Of a stretch of DNA of 64,000 nucleotides, positions 44,130-52,849 are shown piece by piece. Each line of letters opens with the position of its first letter. The first letter of the stretch is position 1. The stretch comes from Caballeronia glebae (GTDB taxonomy: Bacteria > Pseudomonadota > Gammaproteobacteria > Burkholderiales > Burkholderiaceae), in assembly GCF_001545035.1 (NCBI RefSeq), contig NZ_FCOJ02000004.1, forward strand, positions 124,001-188,000, given 5' to 3'. Under the pieces are notes generated by a model. That model had not been told where the DNA came from, did not search any database, and saw only the letters and a program-made list of their open reading frames with translations. Made by a program: the position numbers and the translations under genes.

Positions 44130-45608
44130 ATGTTGCTGGGCCATCCCGTTCTATTCAAATCGCTTTGTTATGTCGACGGCCGCTGGGTTCACAGCGACAG
44201 CGCCGCATCGGTCGCAGTGACCAATCCCGCCGATCAGAAAGTTATCGGCCACGTGCCGATGCTCGATAAGGCGCAAATCGTCGCCTCGGTCGATGCAGCC
44301 GATCGCGCATTTCAGTCGTGGCGCTGGGTGTCGCAGCAAAAACGCAGTGCGCTGCTCTTGCGCTGGCATGAACTCATCATGCGTCATCAGTCCGACCTCG
44401 CGGGCATTCTGTCGCTCGAACAAGGCAAGCCGCTTGCCGAATCGAAAGGCGAGATTGCATATGCGGCGAGTTTCGTCGAATGGTTCGCGAGCGAAGCGAA
44501 ACGGCTTACGGGCCGCACCATTCCCACGCATATCGACGGCGCGCATCTTGGCACCGTGATGGAGCCGGTCGGCGTCGCAGCCTTGATCACGCCGTGGAAT
44601 TTCCCGGTCGCGATGATCACGCGCAAGGCCGCCGCCGCGCTCGCCGCGGGCTGCACGGTCGTCGTCAAACCCGCGCACGAAACGCCGTTTTCCGCGATCG
44701 CGCTCGCACAACTCGCCGAAGAAGCGGGCTTTCCGCCAGGCGTGTTCAACGTCGTCATAGGCGAGCCGCAAATGGCGATGGAAGCGCTCGTCAGCGATAC
44801 GCGCGTGCGCGCCGTCAGCTTTACCGGCTCGACGCGCGTCGGCGGCCTTGTGGCGAAAACGGCGGCGCAGGCGGGCATCAAGAAGCTCGCACTGGAACTG
44901 GGCGGCAACGCGCCTTTCATCGTGACCGAAGACGCAAACCTGGAACAGGCCGTGCGCGTTGCAGTGGGCGCCAAGTTCCAGACCTCGGGACAAGATTGCT
45001 GCGCTGCAAACCGTATTCTGGTCGCGCGTCCGCTTTATGAATCATTCGTCGAACGCTATACGGAAGCGGTGAAAGCGCTGAAAGTGGGAACGGCCTTCGA
45101 AGCACATGTCGATATCGGACCGCTCATGCATCAGGCTGCTTTCGATGCGACCGTCGCGCGCGTGGAGGATGCGAAGGCGCAAGGCGCGCGTATCACGGTC
45201 GGCGGGAAGGCTCATGCACTTGGCGGATGGTTTTATGAACCGACCGTCGTCGCCGATGCCAAAGCCGGCATGCGCATCTACGACGAAGAGAACTTCGCGC
45301 CGATCTCCGCGATTTCCCCGTTCGATACGCTCGACGAAGCCGTCGCGCGCGCCAACGACACCGAATACGGCCTCGCCGCATACGTCTGCTCGACGCGCAT
45401 CGACACGATCTTCCAGCTCGTGCGTCGACTCGATTTTGCAATGGTGTCGGTCAACGGCGTGAAATTCACCGGTGCACCGATTCCGTTCGGCGGCATGAAG
45501 GCATCGGGCCTCGGACGCGAAGGCGGCGCGGAAGGCTTCGAGCCCTTCGTCGAAACGAAATACTTTTGCCTCGGCAATCTCGGCCTGCCGATCACGAGCG
45601 CGGCCTGA
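44130..45608 (+). CDS. doeC: Aspartate-semialdehyde dehydrogenase of ectoine catabolism
   Basis: A 492-aa NAD(P)+ aldehyde dehydrogenase related to succinate-semialdehyde dehydrogenases. Catalytic Cys290 (TSGQDCC) and Glu256 (LALELGGNAP) are present, NAD site FTGSTRVGG. In the doe pathway it oxidises aspartate semialdehyde to aspartate; by sequence alone it could be called GabD, so the name rests on context. AAGGAG at 6 nt fixes the start. A 186-bp gap after doeX suggests its own promoter. Confidence 0.88.
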   Translation: MLLGHPVLFKSLCYVDGRWVHSDSAASVAVTNPADQKVIGHVPMLDKAQIVASVDAADRAFQSWRWVSQQKRSALLLRWHELIMRHQSDLAGILSLEQGKPLAESKGEIAYAASFVEWFASEAKRLTGRTIPTHIDGAHLGTVMEPVGVAALITPWNFPVAMITRKAAAALAAGCTVVVKPAHETPFSAIALAQLAEEAGFPPGVFNVVIGEPQMAMEALVSDTRVRAVSFTGSTRVGGLVAKTAAQAGIKKLALELGGNAPFIVTEDANLEQAVRVAVGAKFQTSGQDCCAANRILVARPLYESFVERYTEAVKALKVGTAFEAHVDIGPLMHQAAFDATVARVEDAKAQGARITVGGKAHALGGWFYEPTVVADAKAGMRIYDEENFAPISAISPFDTLDEAVARANDTEYGLAAYVCSTRIDTIFQLVRRLDFAMVSVNGVKFTGAPIPFGGMKASGLGREGGAEGFEPFVETKYFCLGNLGLPITSAA

Positions 45609-45656
45609 AAGAACCATTCTCGAATACACGCATTACCGGATATCAAGGAGAAGCAC

Positions 45657-47075
45657 ATGACCCAGAAAAATCAATCGCTCGAACAACTGTTTGCCGAAGA
45701 CCGCGCGCACTTCATGCATCCGTCCACGCATGCGCACGATCACGCGAGCGGCGCGCTGCCCGGCAAGATCGTCACGGGCGCGAAGGGCATCCGCATTCAG
45801 GATCATCAGGGAAAAAGTTATATCGACGCATTCGCGGGCCTCTATTGCGTGAACATCGGCTATGGCCGCACCGAAGTGGCCGAAGCGATCTATGAGCAGG
45901 CCAAGAAGCTCGCGTACTACCACACGTATGTCGGTCACTCGACGGATACGATCATCGAATTGTCGTCGCGCATCATCGACTGGTCGCCGGAAGGGATGAA
46001 GAAGGTGTATTACGGCATGTCGGGTTCGGACGCTAACGAAACGCAGATCAAGATCGTCTGGTATTACAACAATGTTCTCGGTCGCCCCAACAAGAAGAAG
46101 ATCATTTCGCGCGAGCGCGGTTATCACGGATCGGGCATCGTGACGGGCAGTCTCACGGGACTGGCTAGCTTTCATCAGAACTTCGATCTGCCGATCGAGC
46201 GCGTGAAGCATACGGTTTGTCCGCACTGGTATCGCAAGGCGCCGGCCGGCATGAGCGAAGCGCAATTCACCGCGTATTGCGTGGAAGAACTGGAAAAGCT
46301 GATCGCGAAAGAAGGCGCGGACACGATCGCCGCATTTATCGCCGAACCTGTTATGGGCACGGGTGGCATCATCGCGCCGCCGCAAGGTTATTGGGAAGCT
46401 ATCCAGGACGTCTTAAAGAAACACGACATCCTTTTGATCTCCGATGAAGTCGTGTGCGGCTTCGGTCGTCTCGGCTCGAAGATGGGTGCGCAACACTTCG
46501 GCATCAAACCGGACCTCATCACGGTCGCGAAGGGCCTGACGAGCGCATATGCGCCGCTGTCGGGCGTGATCGTCGGCGAGAAGGTGTGGGACGTGCTCGA
46601 AAAAGGTTCGCGGGAACATGGTCCGATGGGCCACGGCTGGACGTATTCGGGACATCCTATCTGCGCGGCCGCGGCGCTTGCCAACCTCGATATTCTGGAG
46701 CGCGAAAACCTCACGCAGAACGCCGCCGATGTCGGCGCGTACTTCCAGCAGCAGTTGCACTCTGCATTCGACGCGCATCCGCTCGTCGGTGAAGTGCGCG
46801 GCGCGGGCATGCTCGCGGCGCTCGAATTCATGGCCGACAAGGACGCGCGCAAGCCATTCGACGCAGCGCTGAAGGTCGGGCCGAAGGTATCGGCGGCGGC
46901 GCTCGAACGCGGTGTGATCGCTCGTGCCATGCCGCATGGCGACATCCTCGGTTTTGCGCCGCCGCTCATCACGACGCGTGAAGACGCGGACGAGATCGTC
47001 GGCATCGTGAAGCAGGCCGTGGATGCAGTGGCGAATGAAGTGATCGGCTCGGCGCTCGCTACGCAAGCTATCTGA
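45657..47075 (+). CDS. doeD: Diaminobutyrate transaminase
   Basis: A 472-aa class III aminotransferase. PLP lysine Lys292 (LITVAKGLTSAYAPLSG), Asp263 (ISDEVVCGFGR), and YYGMSGSDANET as the phosphate-binding segment. It moves the 4-amino group of diaminobutyrate to give aspartate semialdehyde for DoeC. AAGGAG upstream; 48 bp after doeC and followed by a strong terminator, so it closes the cluster. Confidence 0.92.
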   Translation: MTQKNQSLEQLFAEDRAHFMHPSTHAHDHASGALPGKIVTGAKGIRIQDHQGKSYIDAFAGLYCVNIGYGRTEVAEAIYEQAKKLAYYHTYVGHSTDTIIELSSRIIDWSPEGMKKVYYGMSGSDANETQIKIVWYYNNVLGRPNKKKIISRERGYHGSGIVTGSLTGLASFHQNFDLPIERVKHTVCPHWYRKAPAGMSEAQFTAYCVEELEKLIAKEGADTIAAFIAEPVMGTGGIIAPPQGYWEAIQDVLKKHDILLISDEVVCGFGRLGSKMGAQHFGIKPDLITVAKGLTSAYAPLSGVIVGEKVWDVLEKGSREHGPMGHGWTYSGHPICAAAALANLDILERENLTQNAADVGAYFQQQLHSAFDAHPLVGEVRGAGMLAALEFMADKDARKPFDAALKVGPKVSAAALERGVIARAMPHGDILGFAPPLITTREDADEIVGIVKQAVDAVANEVIGSALATQAI

Positions 47076-47105
47076 TTTTTCTCGCAGCAGCAGTAGTGGT
47101 GGCAG

Positions 47106-47133
47106 AGGCCCGCGAAGCATCGCGGGCCTTTTT
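47106..47133 (+). terminator. Rho-independent terminator after doeD
   Basis: AGGCCCGCG, loop AAGCAT, CGCGGGCCT followed by a T-run: a 9-bp GC-rich stem ending the ectoine catabolic transcript. Confidence 0.88.
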
Positions 47134-47194
47134 CGTATGAGTGGTACGCGCGTTGCTGAATGAACTTCGACGCCCGATCGAAAGGAGATTCACG

Positions 47195-47428
47195 ATGAGC
47201 GAGAGCGAAGAGAAGCGCCACGAGCAACCGCATGCCGCGCCTCACCCGAATGCGGCGGAAATTGAGCCGGAGAACCGGCGGCTCGATCAGCATCCGCATC
47301 AGACGGCGGAGGTGCCCTATGGATCGGGCAATGAGCCGGAACTCCCGGGCAAGGGCGGGCTCGATGCACAGAACGCGGATCTTTCCGATCCCGCGAAAGA
47401 ACATACCAAACCACTACGTCGCGACTGA
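47195..47428 (+). CDS. Small hydrophilic protein, 77 aa
   Basis: GGAG with 7 nt spacing before MSESEEKRHEQPHAAPHPNA. The product is very rich in E, H, P and N with no hydrophobic stretch, so it is probably disordered. A longer upstream frame lacks support. No family recognised. It ends close to the terminator at 47460-47478. Confidence 0.6.
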   Translation: MSESEEKRHEQPHAAPHPNAAEIEPENRRLDQHPHQTAEVPYGSGNEPELPGKGGLDAQNADLSDPAKEHTKPLRRD

Positions 47429-47459
47429 CGCAACGATCGAACGTGTCCATAAAGCAGAA

Positions 47460-47478
47460 CGGCCACTCTAAGTGGCCG
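47460..47478. terminator. Convergent terminator between the 77-aa gene and pqqA
   Basis: CGGCCACT, loop CTA, AGTGGCCG: an 8-bp perfect stem located after the stop codons of both flanking genes, with CTTTGTCATTT on the + side and TTCTGCTTT on the - side. Confidence 0.7.
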
Positions 47479-47494
47479 CTTTGTCATTTCCGAT

Positions 47495-47569
47495 TTAACG
47501 CGTCGCGATATACATCGTAATTTCAAAGCCGAAACGCATGTCGGTGAAACTCGGTGTTTCCCACTTCAT
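47495..47569 (-). CDS. pqqA: PqqA, coenzyme PQQ precursor peptide (orphan)
   Basis: A 24-residue peptide, MKWETPSFTDMRFGFEITMY then IATR. It matches PqqA precisely in length and layout: W/P/T/D near the N terminus, and Glu16 and Tyr20 in the E-x3-Y arrangement that PqqE cross-links to build PQQ. AAGGAGG lies 5 nt before the ATG, excluding the longer frame that starts at 47716. No pqqB, C, D or E lies next to it; a terminator follows its stop, so it is transcribed alone. Confidence 0.93.
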   Translation of the reverse strand: MKWETPSFTDMRFGFEITMYIATR

Positions 47570-47735
47570 AGAGCCTCCTTGTGCAATGATTGGCCAGACA
47601 AATGCCGGGCCATTGCGCGGTTCTTCTGCTGCAAGCGCCGTGCAGATCCGCGCACCCCAGACCGACGCACTTTTAATCCTAGCGCGAAATGCGTACTGCA
47701 CGATTGGAAATTGCACTGGCGTTCATTTAATTTAT

Positions 47736-47936
47736 TTATAGCGGCCTGGCGCGATTTCCCGAATCGTCAGGCGTCGTGCCGACTTTGTCAGGTTCGTGGG
47801 CCAGATCGGTTTCCGTCGCCTCGCCCGGCCGAGGGATAACCCTGTCTGCGTCCGCAGGGTCGATATTGCTCAGGTTATTGCCTCCCGGTGTGCGCGGTTT
47901 GTTGCGCGTGTCGGGAGCAACCGGTTTTTCGACCAT
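47736..47936 (-). CDS. Small hydrophilic protein, 66 aa
   Basis: Start MVEKPVAPD chosen because GAGGAAAA lies upstream; a longer frame has no such site. The product is Pro/Asp/Asn-rich (NKPRTPGGNNLSNIDPADAD, RPGEATETDLAHEPDKVG) and has no hydrophobic core. Similar in style to the 77-aa neighbour; function unknown. Confidence 0.55.
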   Translation of the reverse strand: MVEKPVAPDTRNKPRTPGGNNLSNIDPADADRVIPRPGEATETDLAHEPDKVGTTPDDSGNRARPL

Positions 47937-48027
47937 TACATTTTCCTCATCGCATGAGCTTATCGGGAAGATAGAAGGCGCGATGAGAGCCGGTTGAATG
48001 CCGCATCGCGGTAAAACTGATAGGCGA

Positions 48028-48261
48028 TCATTCGGCACGCGTCGCGTCGCGCAGCACTGCGTCCGCGCTGTCGAAGTTGCGATCGCTTATCTTGTTGAGC
48101 ACGGCGATAACTTCGCCGTCCGCGCCATTGCTTTTCGCCAGCGTCAAAAGTTTTTCCTTGCGCATCGGATACTCGGCGCCCTTCAGTGCGCGTGCGATTT
48201 CTTCCATCTGCGGCTCGTCCGGATGCCGGTGATTCTGCGAATGCGCGGGATGCTGTGCCAT
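48028..48261 (-). CDS. DUF2795 domain protein, 77 aa
   Basis: AAGGAGG at 6 nt. After a His/Asn/Pro-rich leader it matches DUF2795: EEIARALKGAEYPMRKEKLL, AKSNGADGEVIAVLNKISDR. This small helical domain is common in stress-type and membrane-associated proteins of Proteobacteria and Actinobacteria; molecular role is not established. Confidence 0.8.
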   Translation of the reverse strand: MAQHPAHSQNHRHPDEPQMEEIARALKGAEYPMRKEKLLTLAKSNGADGEVIAVLNKISDRNFDSADAVLRDATRAE

Positions 48262-48385
48262 ATCTGCCTCCTTTTTCGATTCGACGATAACGCTTACGAA
48301 TCAGCAACGCGCGTACCCGTCGCCGGGATCGGTTGATGCTGGGAGATCGATACGATTCAACGAAAAGAGCGAGGCAAGACGCAAC

Positions 48386-48622
48386 ATGACTATTGCAGCG
48401 GACCGCATCTCCGATACCGAAATCAAGGTCGGCGACACCATCTATAGCTTCGATGCCAAGGCCACCGCCGACGGCTTTCAGCAATGCCTCCGCAACGACT
48501 CGGAGGAAACGTGCGCGAAGAACCACGCGCCGGTTTCGACGCGCGCCGCTTTCGATGAAAGCGGTGAGCCGAAGGGCGAGCCGGGCAGCATCATTTCGCC
48601 GTCGCTGGGCGGCATGCCTTGA
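48386..48622 (+). CDS. Small hypothetical protein, 78 aa
   Basis: Begins MTIAADRISDTEIKVGDTIY with an apparent beta-rich N-terminal half and a Gly/Pro/Ser-rich end. Two cysteines (QCLRNDSEETC) could pair or bind metal. The upstream ribosome site is only GCAAGACGCAAC, so the start is tentative. It converges on the large GGDEF-EAL gene. Confidence 0.5.
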   Translation: MTIAADRISDTEIKVGDTIYSFDAKATADGFQQCLRNDSEETCAKNHAPVSTRAAFDESGEPKGEPGSIISPSLGGMP

Positions 48623-48632
48623 TCCATCGCGC

Positions 48633-51554
48633 TTATAACGACGCGCTCGCCGTGGACAAACGCGGCGCGAGCGACGTGCGTGTAAGCGCTTCGAGCGGTA
48701 GCGGCTTATCGAAGAAATAGCCCTGCGCCTGCGCCGCGCCCATGTCGCGCAGCACGGCGAGCGTCGCGACATCTTCTACGCCTTCCGCGACGAGCGTCAG
48801 ATCGAGCGATTCGGCCATGCGCACGATCGCGCGTACGATCGCGCGGCTGCGCGGGCTTTCGGTCAGTTCGAGAATGAACGACTTGTCGATCTTGAGGCCC
48901 GTGAACTGATACTGATGCACGTAACTGAGCGACGAAAAGCCCGCGCCGAAATCGTCGAGCACGACGGACATGCCGTTGTCCGCCAGCCGCTGCATCGTGC
49001 GCCGCGCCAGATCGGGTTCGGCGACGAGCGCGCCCTCGGTCAGCTCCAGACACACGCGCGACGGAGAAACACGATAGCGCCGCAATAGCGCCAGCACGTC
49101 ATCGGCGAATTCCGGGCGCGTCATGCTATAGCTTGAGCAGTTCACATGCACCGGCGGCCAATGCGCGAAGTGCGCATTCGAGAGAATCGCGGCGACGCGC
49201 TCCAGCATGTAAAGATCGAGCCTGCCGATAAGCCTCAACCCTTCGACGGACGGAAGAAATTCACCCGGCCCGACGATGTGGCCATCGGGTTGATGCCAGC
49301 GAATCAATGCTTCGAGCGCGACGATTTCACCGCTCTTTACATCGACGATTGGCTGGAAGTAGGGCAGCAGTTCGTCGTCGCGCTTGATCGCGTTGCGCAG
49401 CGCGCCTTCGCGTTCCACCTGATCCGACACCTGGCGTCGCAGTTCCTGATTGAACACGACGAAGCTGTCGCGTCCCGCGTTTTTCACGCGATACATCGCG
49501 GTATCGGCGTCGCGCAAAAGATCGGCGGGCTCCGTGTGAAACTGGCTATCCGCGCTGACGATGCCTATGCTGCACGATGAAAACACGACATGCTCTTCGA
49601 TATGAAACGGCAGATCGAACGCGGCGAGAATGCGCTTTGCGATCGATACCGCATCGCGCGTGTGCGCGTTCGGCGAGAGCACGGCGAATTCATCGCCACC
49701 GAGGCGCGCGAGTAGATCCGTCGAGCGCAGACAGTCGCGCAAACGCGCAGCGGCCTGAACCAGCAGCATGTCGCCGAAGTGATGACCGAGACTGTCGTTC
49801 ACGACCTTGAAGCGATCGAGGTCGATGAACATCACCGAGAGCTGATCGCCGCGCGTCTGGTAGCCGCGCCATGCGCAGCGCAGCTTGTGCATCAGATGGC
49901 TTCGATTCGGCAGGCCTGTCAACGAGTCGTGCGAGTTCTCGTAGAGCAGGCGCGCATTGACGTCGTCGAGTTCGCGCGTGCGTGCCTGCACCCGCGCTTC
50001 GAGTTCGAGGTTCGCGGCGTGCAGCGCTTCGGCATTGCGACGACGCGAGAGCGCCGTATCGATATGCCTCGACACGAAGGTCAGCAACTCCTGATCGCGC
50101 AGCGAATAGCGCACGAGCGGCGAATAACTTTGCACGGCGAGGACGCCGCGCACGACATCGCCATCGAAGAGCGGAATGCCGAGCCACGAACGCAGGTGCA
50201 CTTCGCTATGCTCGATTTCGAACGCGCCTTCTTCGATGAGACGCAACGCTTCCGAATGATCGATGAGCCGCGCGCGCCGCTCGCGGATCACGAATTCGGT
50301 GAGGCCGCGTTGTCCACGGCGCGGCGCGGGGCGCTCCTGCACGATCTCATCGACGTAATACGGGAACGACACTTCGCCCGTCTCCGTTTCGAAGAGTGCG
50401 ATATAGAAGTTGCGTGCGTAAAGCAGTTCGCCGACGATTCCGTGCAGGCTGCGCAGGAACTCCATCATGTCGCCGGGCCGGCTCGACAATTCTGCGATCT
50501 GGTAGAGCGCAGCTTGCAAATGCTCTGACCGCTCGCGCTCCGCGATGCCGTGACGCAGCGCCGCGTTGAGCTTCGATAACTCCGACGTGCGCCGCGCGAC
50601 CTGCTCTTCGAGATCGGCGCGGTGCAGGATACGGTCGAGCGCCATTGCCACGTGGCGCGCGACGACGAGAAAGAGCGCGCGATCCTCGGCGGTGTAAATA
50701 CGCGACACGTCATAGACTTGCATCGCGAGCATGCCGAACACTTCGTCGCTCGCATTCTTGAGCGGCGCGCCCATCCAGAACTCGGGACGATCGCCGATGC
50801 AATAGAAGCGGCCCGCGCTCTCGGCCGCGCAGATATCGGCGGCGGTGATGAAAAGCGGCTGCGCGCTCGTGAGCACCCGGCCGGTCATCGAAAGGCGTGC
50901 CGGATTCAGGATGTCGTAGTTCTCCGCCGCGACGACATCGGTATCGATAACATCGACGTAATACGGATACGTGATCTTGCCCGTCTTGCGATCGTAGAGC
51001 GCGAGATAGAAGTTCTCCGCGTCGATGAGCGTGCCGAGCCGCTCATGCACGCCGCGCAGAAAGTCGGCGCGTTCGGGCACCGAGCTCGCGAGATAGGCGA
51101 TTTCATAGAGCACGCGCTGCGTGAGTTGCGCGCGTGCGAGGGCATCGGCCTGCACGCGTTCGCCGAGCGTGCGCGCGAGTTCGGCGAGATGCGCGTCGTC
51201 GCGATGCGCGACCGGCGCGAGCAGCCAGCCGAGCACACTCTCGCCGTGTCCGGTCGGCCAGCAATGCCAGCCGTGCGCGATGCACTCATCCGCGAGCCGT
51301 TCCTCGGCGATGCTATGCGGCCATTCCTGCGCGTGGCAGAGCGGTGCATCGCCGCGCCGCTCCAGATGCAACTGCTCGCCCGCGCGATACCACGCCCACT
51401 GTTGCGGGCAACCCATCGCGGCGGCCTCGCGCAGCAACGCGTCGAGCGATGACGCGACGCTCGCGAAAATCTTCTCGTCGGTCGCCGCCACGGTTGCAGC
51501 TTCGACCGCGGTTGCGCGGGCAACCTGCGCGTCGTTCGCGGGAAACACACTCAT
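48633..51554 (-). CDS. GAF-GAF-GGDEF-EAL cyclic di-GMP protein
   Basis: A 973-aa soluble sensor. GAF-like domains at about 145-315 and 345-505, each followed by a coiled coil, then GGDEF (about 535-705) with intact motif at 619-623 and an RxxD inhibitory site (610-613) exactly five residues upstream. EAL domain 725-960 with EAL at 748-750, Glu840 (LELTEG), DDFGAG 867-872 and a KIDKSF lysine. Both catalytic sets look intact, so it may make and cleave c-di-GMP under GAF control. GGAG before the start at 51554; the ORF extends nine codons further with GTG. Confidence 0.9.
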   Translation of the reverse strand: MSVFPANDAQVARATAVEAATVAATDEKIFASVASSLDALLREAAAMGCPQQWAWYRAGEQLHLERRGDAPLCHAQEWPHSIAEERLADECIAHGWHCWPTGHGESVLGWLLAPVAHRDDAHLAELARTLGERVQADALARAQLTQRVLYEIAYLASSVPERADFLRGVHERLGTLIDAENFYLALYDRKTGKITYPYYVDVIDTDVVAAENYDILNPARLSMTGRVLTSAQPLFITAADICAAESAGRFYCIGDRPEFWMGAPLKNASDEVFGMLAMQVYDVSRIYTAEDRALFLVVARHVAMALDRILHRADLEEQVARRTSELSKLNAALRHGIAERERSEHLQAALYQIAELSSRPGDMMEFLRSLHGIVGELLYARNFYIALFETETGEVSFPYYVDEIVQERPAPRRGQRGLTEFVIRERRARLIDHSEALRLIEEGAFEIEHSEVHLRSWLGIPLFDGDVVRGVLAVQSYSPLVRYSLRDQELLTFVSRHIDTALSRRRNAEALHAANLELEARVQARTRELDDVNARLLYENSHDSLTGLPNRSHLMHKLRCAWRGYQTRGDQLSVMFIDLDRFKVVNDSLGHHFGDMLLVQAAARLRDCLRSTDLLARLGGDEFAVLSPNAHTRDAVSIAKRILAAFDLPFHIEEHVVFSSCSIGIVSADSQFHTEPADLLRDADTAMYRVKNAGRDSFVVFNQELRRQVSDQVEREGALRNAIKRDDELLPYFQPIVDVKSGEIVALEALIRWHQPDGHIVGPGEFLPSVEGLRLIGRLDLYMLERVAAILSNAHFAHWPPVHVNCSSYSMTRPEFADDVLALLRRYRVSPSRVCLELTEGALVAEPDLARRTMQRLADNGMSVVLDDFGAGFSSLSYVHQYQFTGLKIDKSFILELTESPRSRAIVRAIVRMAESLDLTLVAEGVEDVATLAVLRDMGAAQAQGYFFDKPLPLEALTRTSLAPRLSTASASL

Positions 51555-51730
51555 CGGCGCTCCAGGCCATATTGCCGCCACCTCGGGCGGGTCTCGTTCA
51601 GCAACTGCGCGCGCACGCCGTCCGCGGCGCGCGTCTCAAGCAAGCGCTCTAAATGGGGTAACGGCAGGCAGCTTACAGGCTTGAGTAGGCGGAACAAAAA
51701 AAGCTGCGCGCGCCGCCCGCATGCGGGCAT

Positions 51731-52732
51731 TCATGCCGGATGCGTGGTTTCGGCGGCTTCGTGACCGGTAAATCTCTCGCGATAAGCCTGCGGCGATACG
51801 CCGAGCGAACGCAGGAAACCGCGTCGCATCGTTTCCTCGGTGCCGAACCCGCAGCGCGCGGCGACCCGCTTCACCGGGAGCGTGGTATCGCCGAGCAAAC
51901 GGCGCGCGGCTTCGAGCCGCATGCGTTCGATCGAGCGCGCGGGCGTCGTGCCGGTTTGCGCGCGGTAATGGCGCACGAAGCTGCGTTCGCTCATGCCGAC
52001 GCGCGCGGCGAGAATGCCGACCGACAGATCCGCCGCGAGATTCTCCGCGATCCACGCATGCAGTTCGCCGAAGCGTTCGCCGGATTTCTGCAGCGACAGC
52101 GCCGCGCTGAACTGCGCCTGGCCGCCGGGACGCTTGAGGAATACGACCAGATGGCGCGCGACATCGAGCGCGAGCGCGCGGCCGAGATCGTCCTCGACGA
52201 GGGCGAGCGACAGATCGATGCCCGCCGTGACGCCCGCGGACGTCCATACGTCGCCATCGCGGATGAAGATCGGATCGGGATCCACGTTAATCGTCGGGAA
52301 GCGAGTGGCGAGTTCCGCGCAGCGCGTCCAGTGCGTCACGGCGCGGCGTTCGTTCAGCAGGCCGGCGGCGGCGAGTAGAAACGCGCCCGTGCAGACGGAC
52401 GCCGTGCGCCGCGCGCGGGCCGAGCGCTCGCGCACCCAATCGACCAGTTCGCGGTCATGCACCGCTTGATGAACGCCCCAGCCGCCCGCGACGATGAGCG
52501 TGTCGCACGCTTCGCTCGCGTCGGGCAACGCTTCGCCGACGAGTCCTAGTCCCGCCGATGCGTTCACCGTGCCGCCTCGCGAGACGACGCGCGGGCGATA
52601 CGGCCGCGGCAAGCCCGCCGCGACCGCCAGTTCGTTCGCGGCCGCGAAGACCTGCAACGGGCCGGCGACGTCGAGCAACTGGACGTCGGGAAAGGCGAGC
52701 ACGTCGACGATGCGGGCGACGTCGGTCTGCAT
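51731..52732 (-). CDS. GlxA-family regulator (DJ-1/PfpI domain plus AraC HTH)
   Basis: A 333-aa protein. The N-terminal 190 residues are a DJ-1/PfpI-like domain (DVQLLDVAGPLQVFAAAN, TLIVAGGWGVHQAV, VCTGAFLLAAAGLL), and the C-terminal 110 residues form an AraC-type double HTH (ISVGILAARVGMSERSFVRH, VKRVAARCGFGTEETM). GAGG before the start. It is divergent from an isonitrile-hydratase-like gene with the same fold, 117 bp apart, and probably controls it. Confidence 0.88.
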   Translation of the reverse strand: MQTDVARIVDVLAFPDVQLLDVAGPLQVFAAANELAVAAGLPRPYRPRVVSRGGTVNASAGLGLVGEALPDASEACDTLIVAGGWGVHQAVHDRELVDWVRERSARARRTASVCTGAFLLAAAGLLNERRAVTHWTRCAELATRFPTINVDPDPIFIRDGDVWTSAGVTAGIDLSLALVEDDLGRALALDVARHLVVFLKRPGGQAQFSAALSLQKSGERFGELHAWIAENLAADLSVGILAARVGMSERSFVRHYRAQTGTTPARSIERMRLEAARRLLGDTTLPVKRVAARCGFGTEETMRRGFLRSLGVSPQAYRERFTGHEAAETTHPA

Positions 52733-52849
52733 GGCAGCCTCACAAGAGCGCGATTGGCGTAAAACGTGGGTTGTATGTCGATTTCGCCATAGCGTAGCGG
52801 CGTAGCATCGATTCGTCCACTGCCAACACCATCGAACCAGGAGAAGACG

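Noticed and set aside
44130-45608. Naming this gene gabD (succinate-semialdehyde dehydrogenase)
   Set aside because: Sequence alone allows it, but its place between doeX and doeD supports the aspartate-semialdehyde step of ectoine breakdown.
47495-47716. 73-codon frame extending pqqA upstream
   Set aside because: The strong AAGGAGG site fixes the start at 47569, and the 24-aa product has the standard PqqA length.
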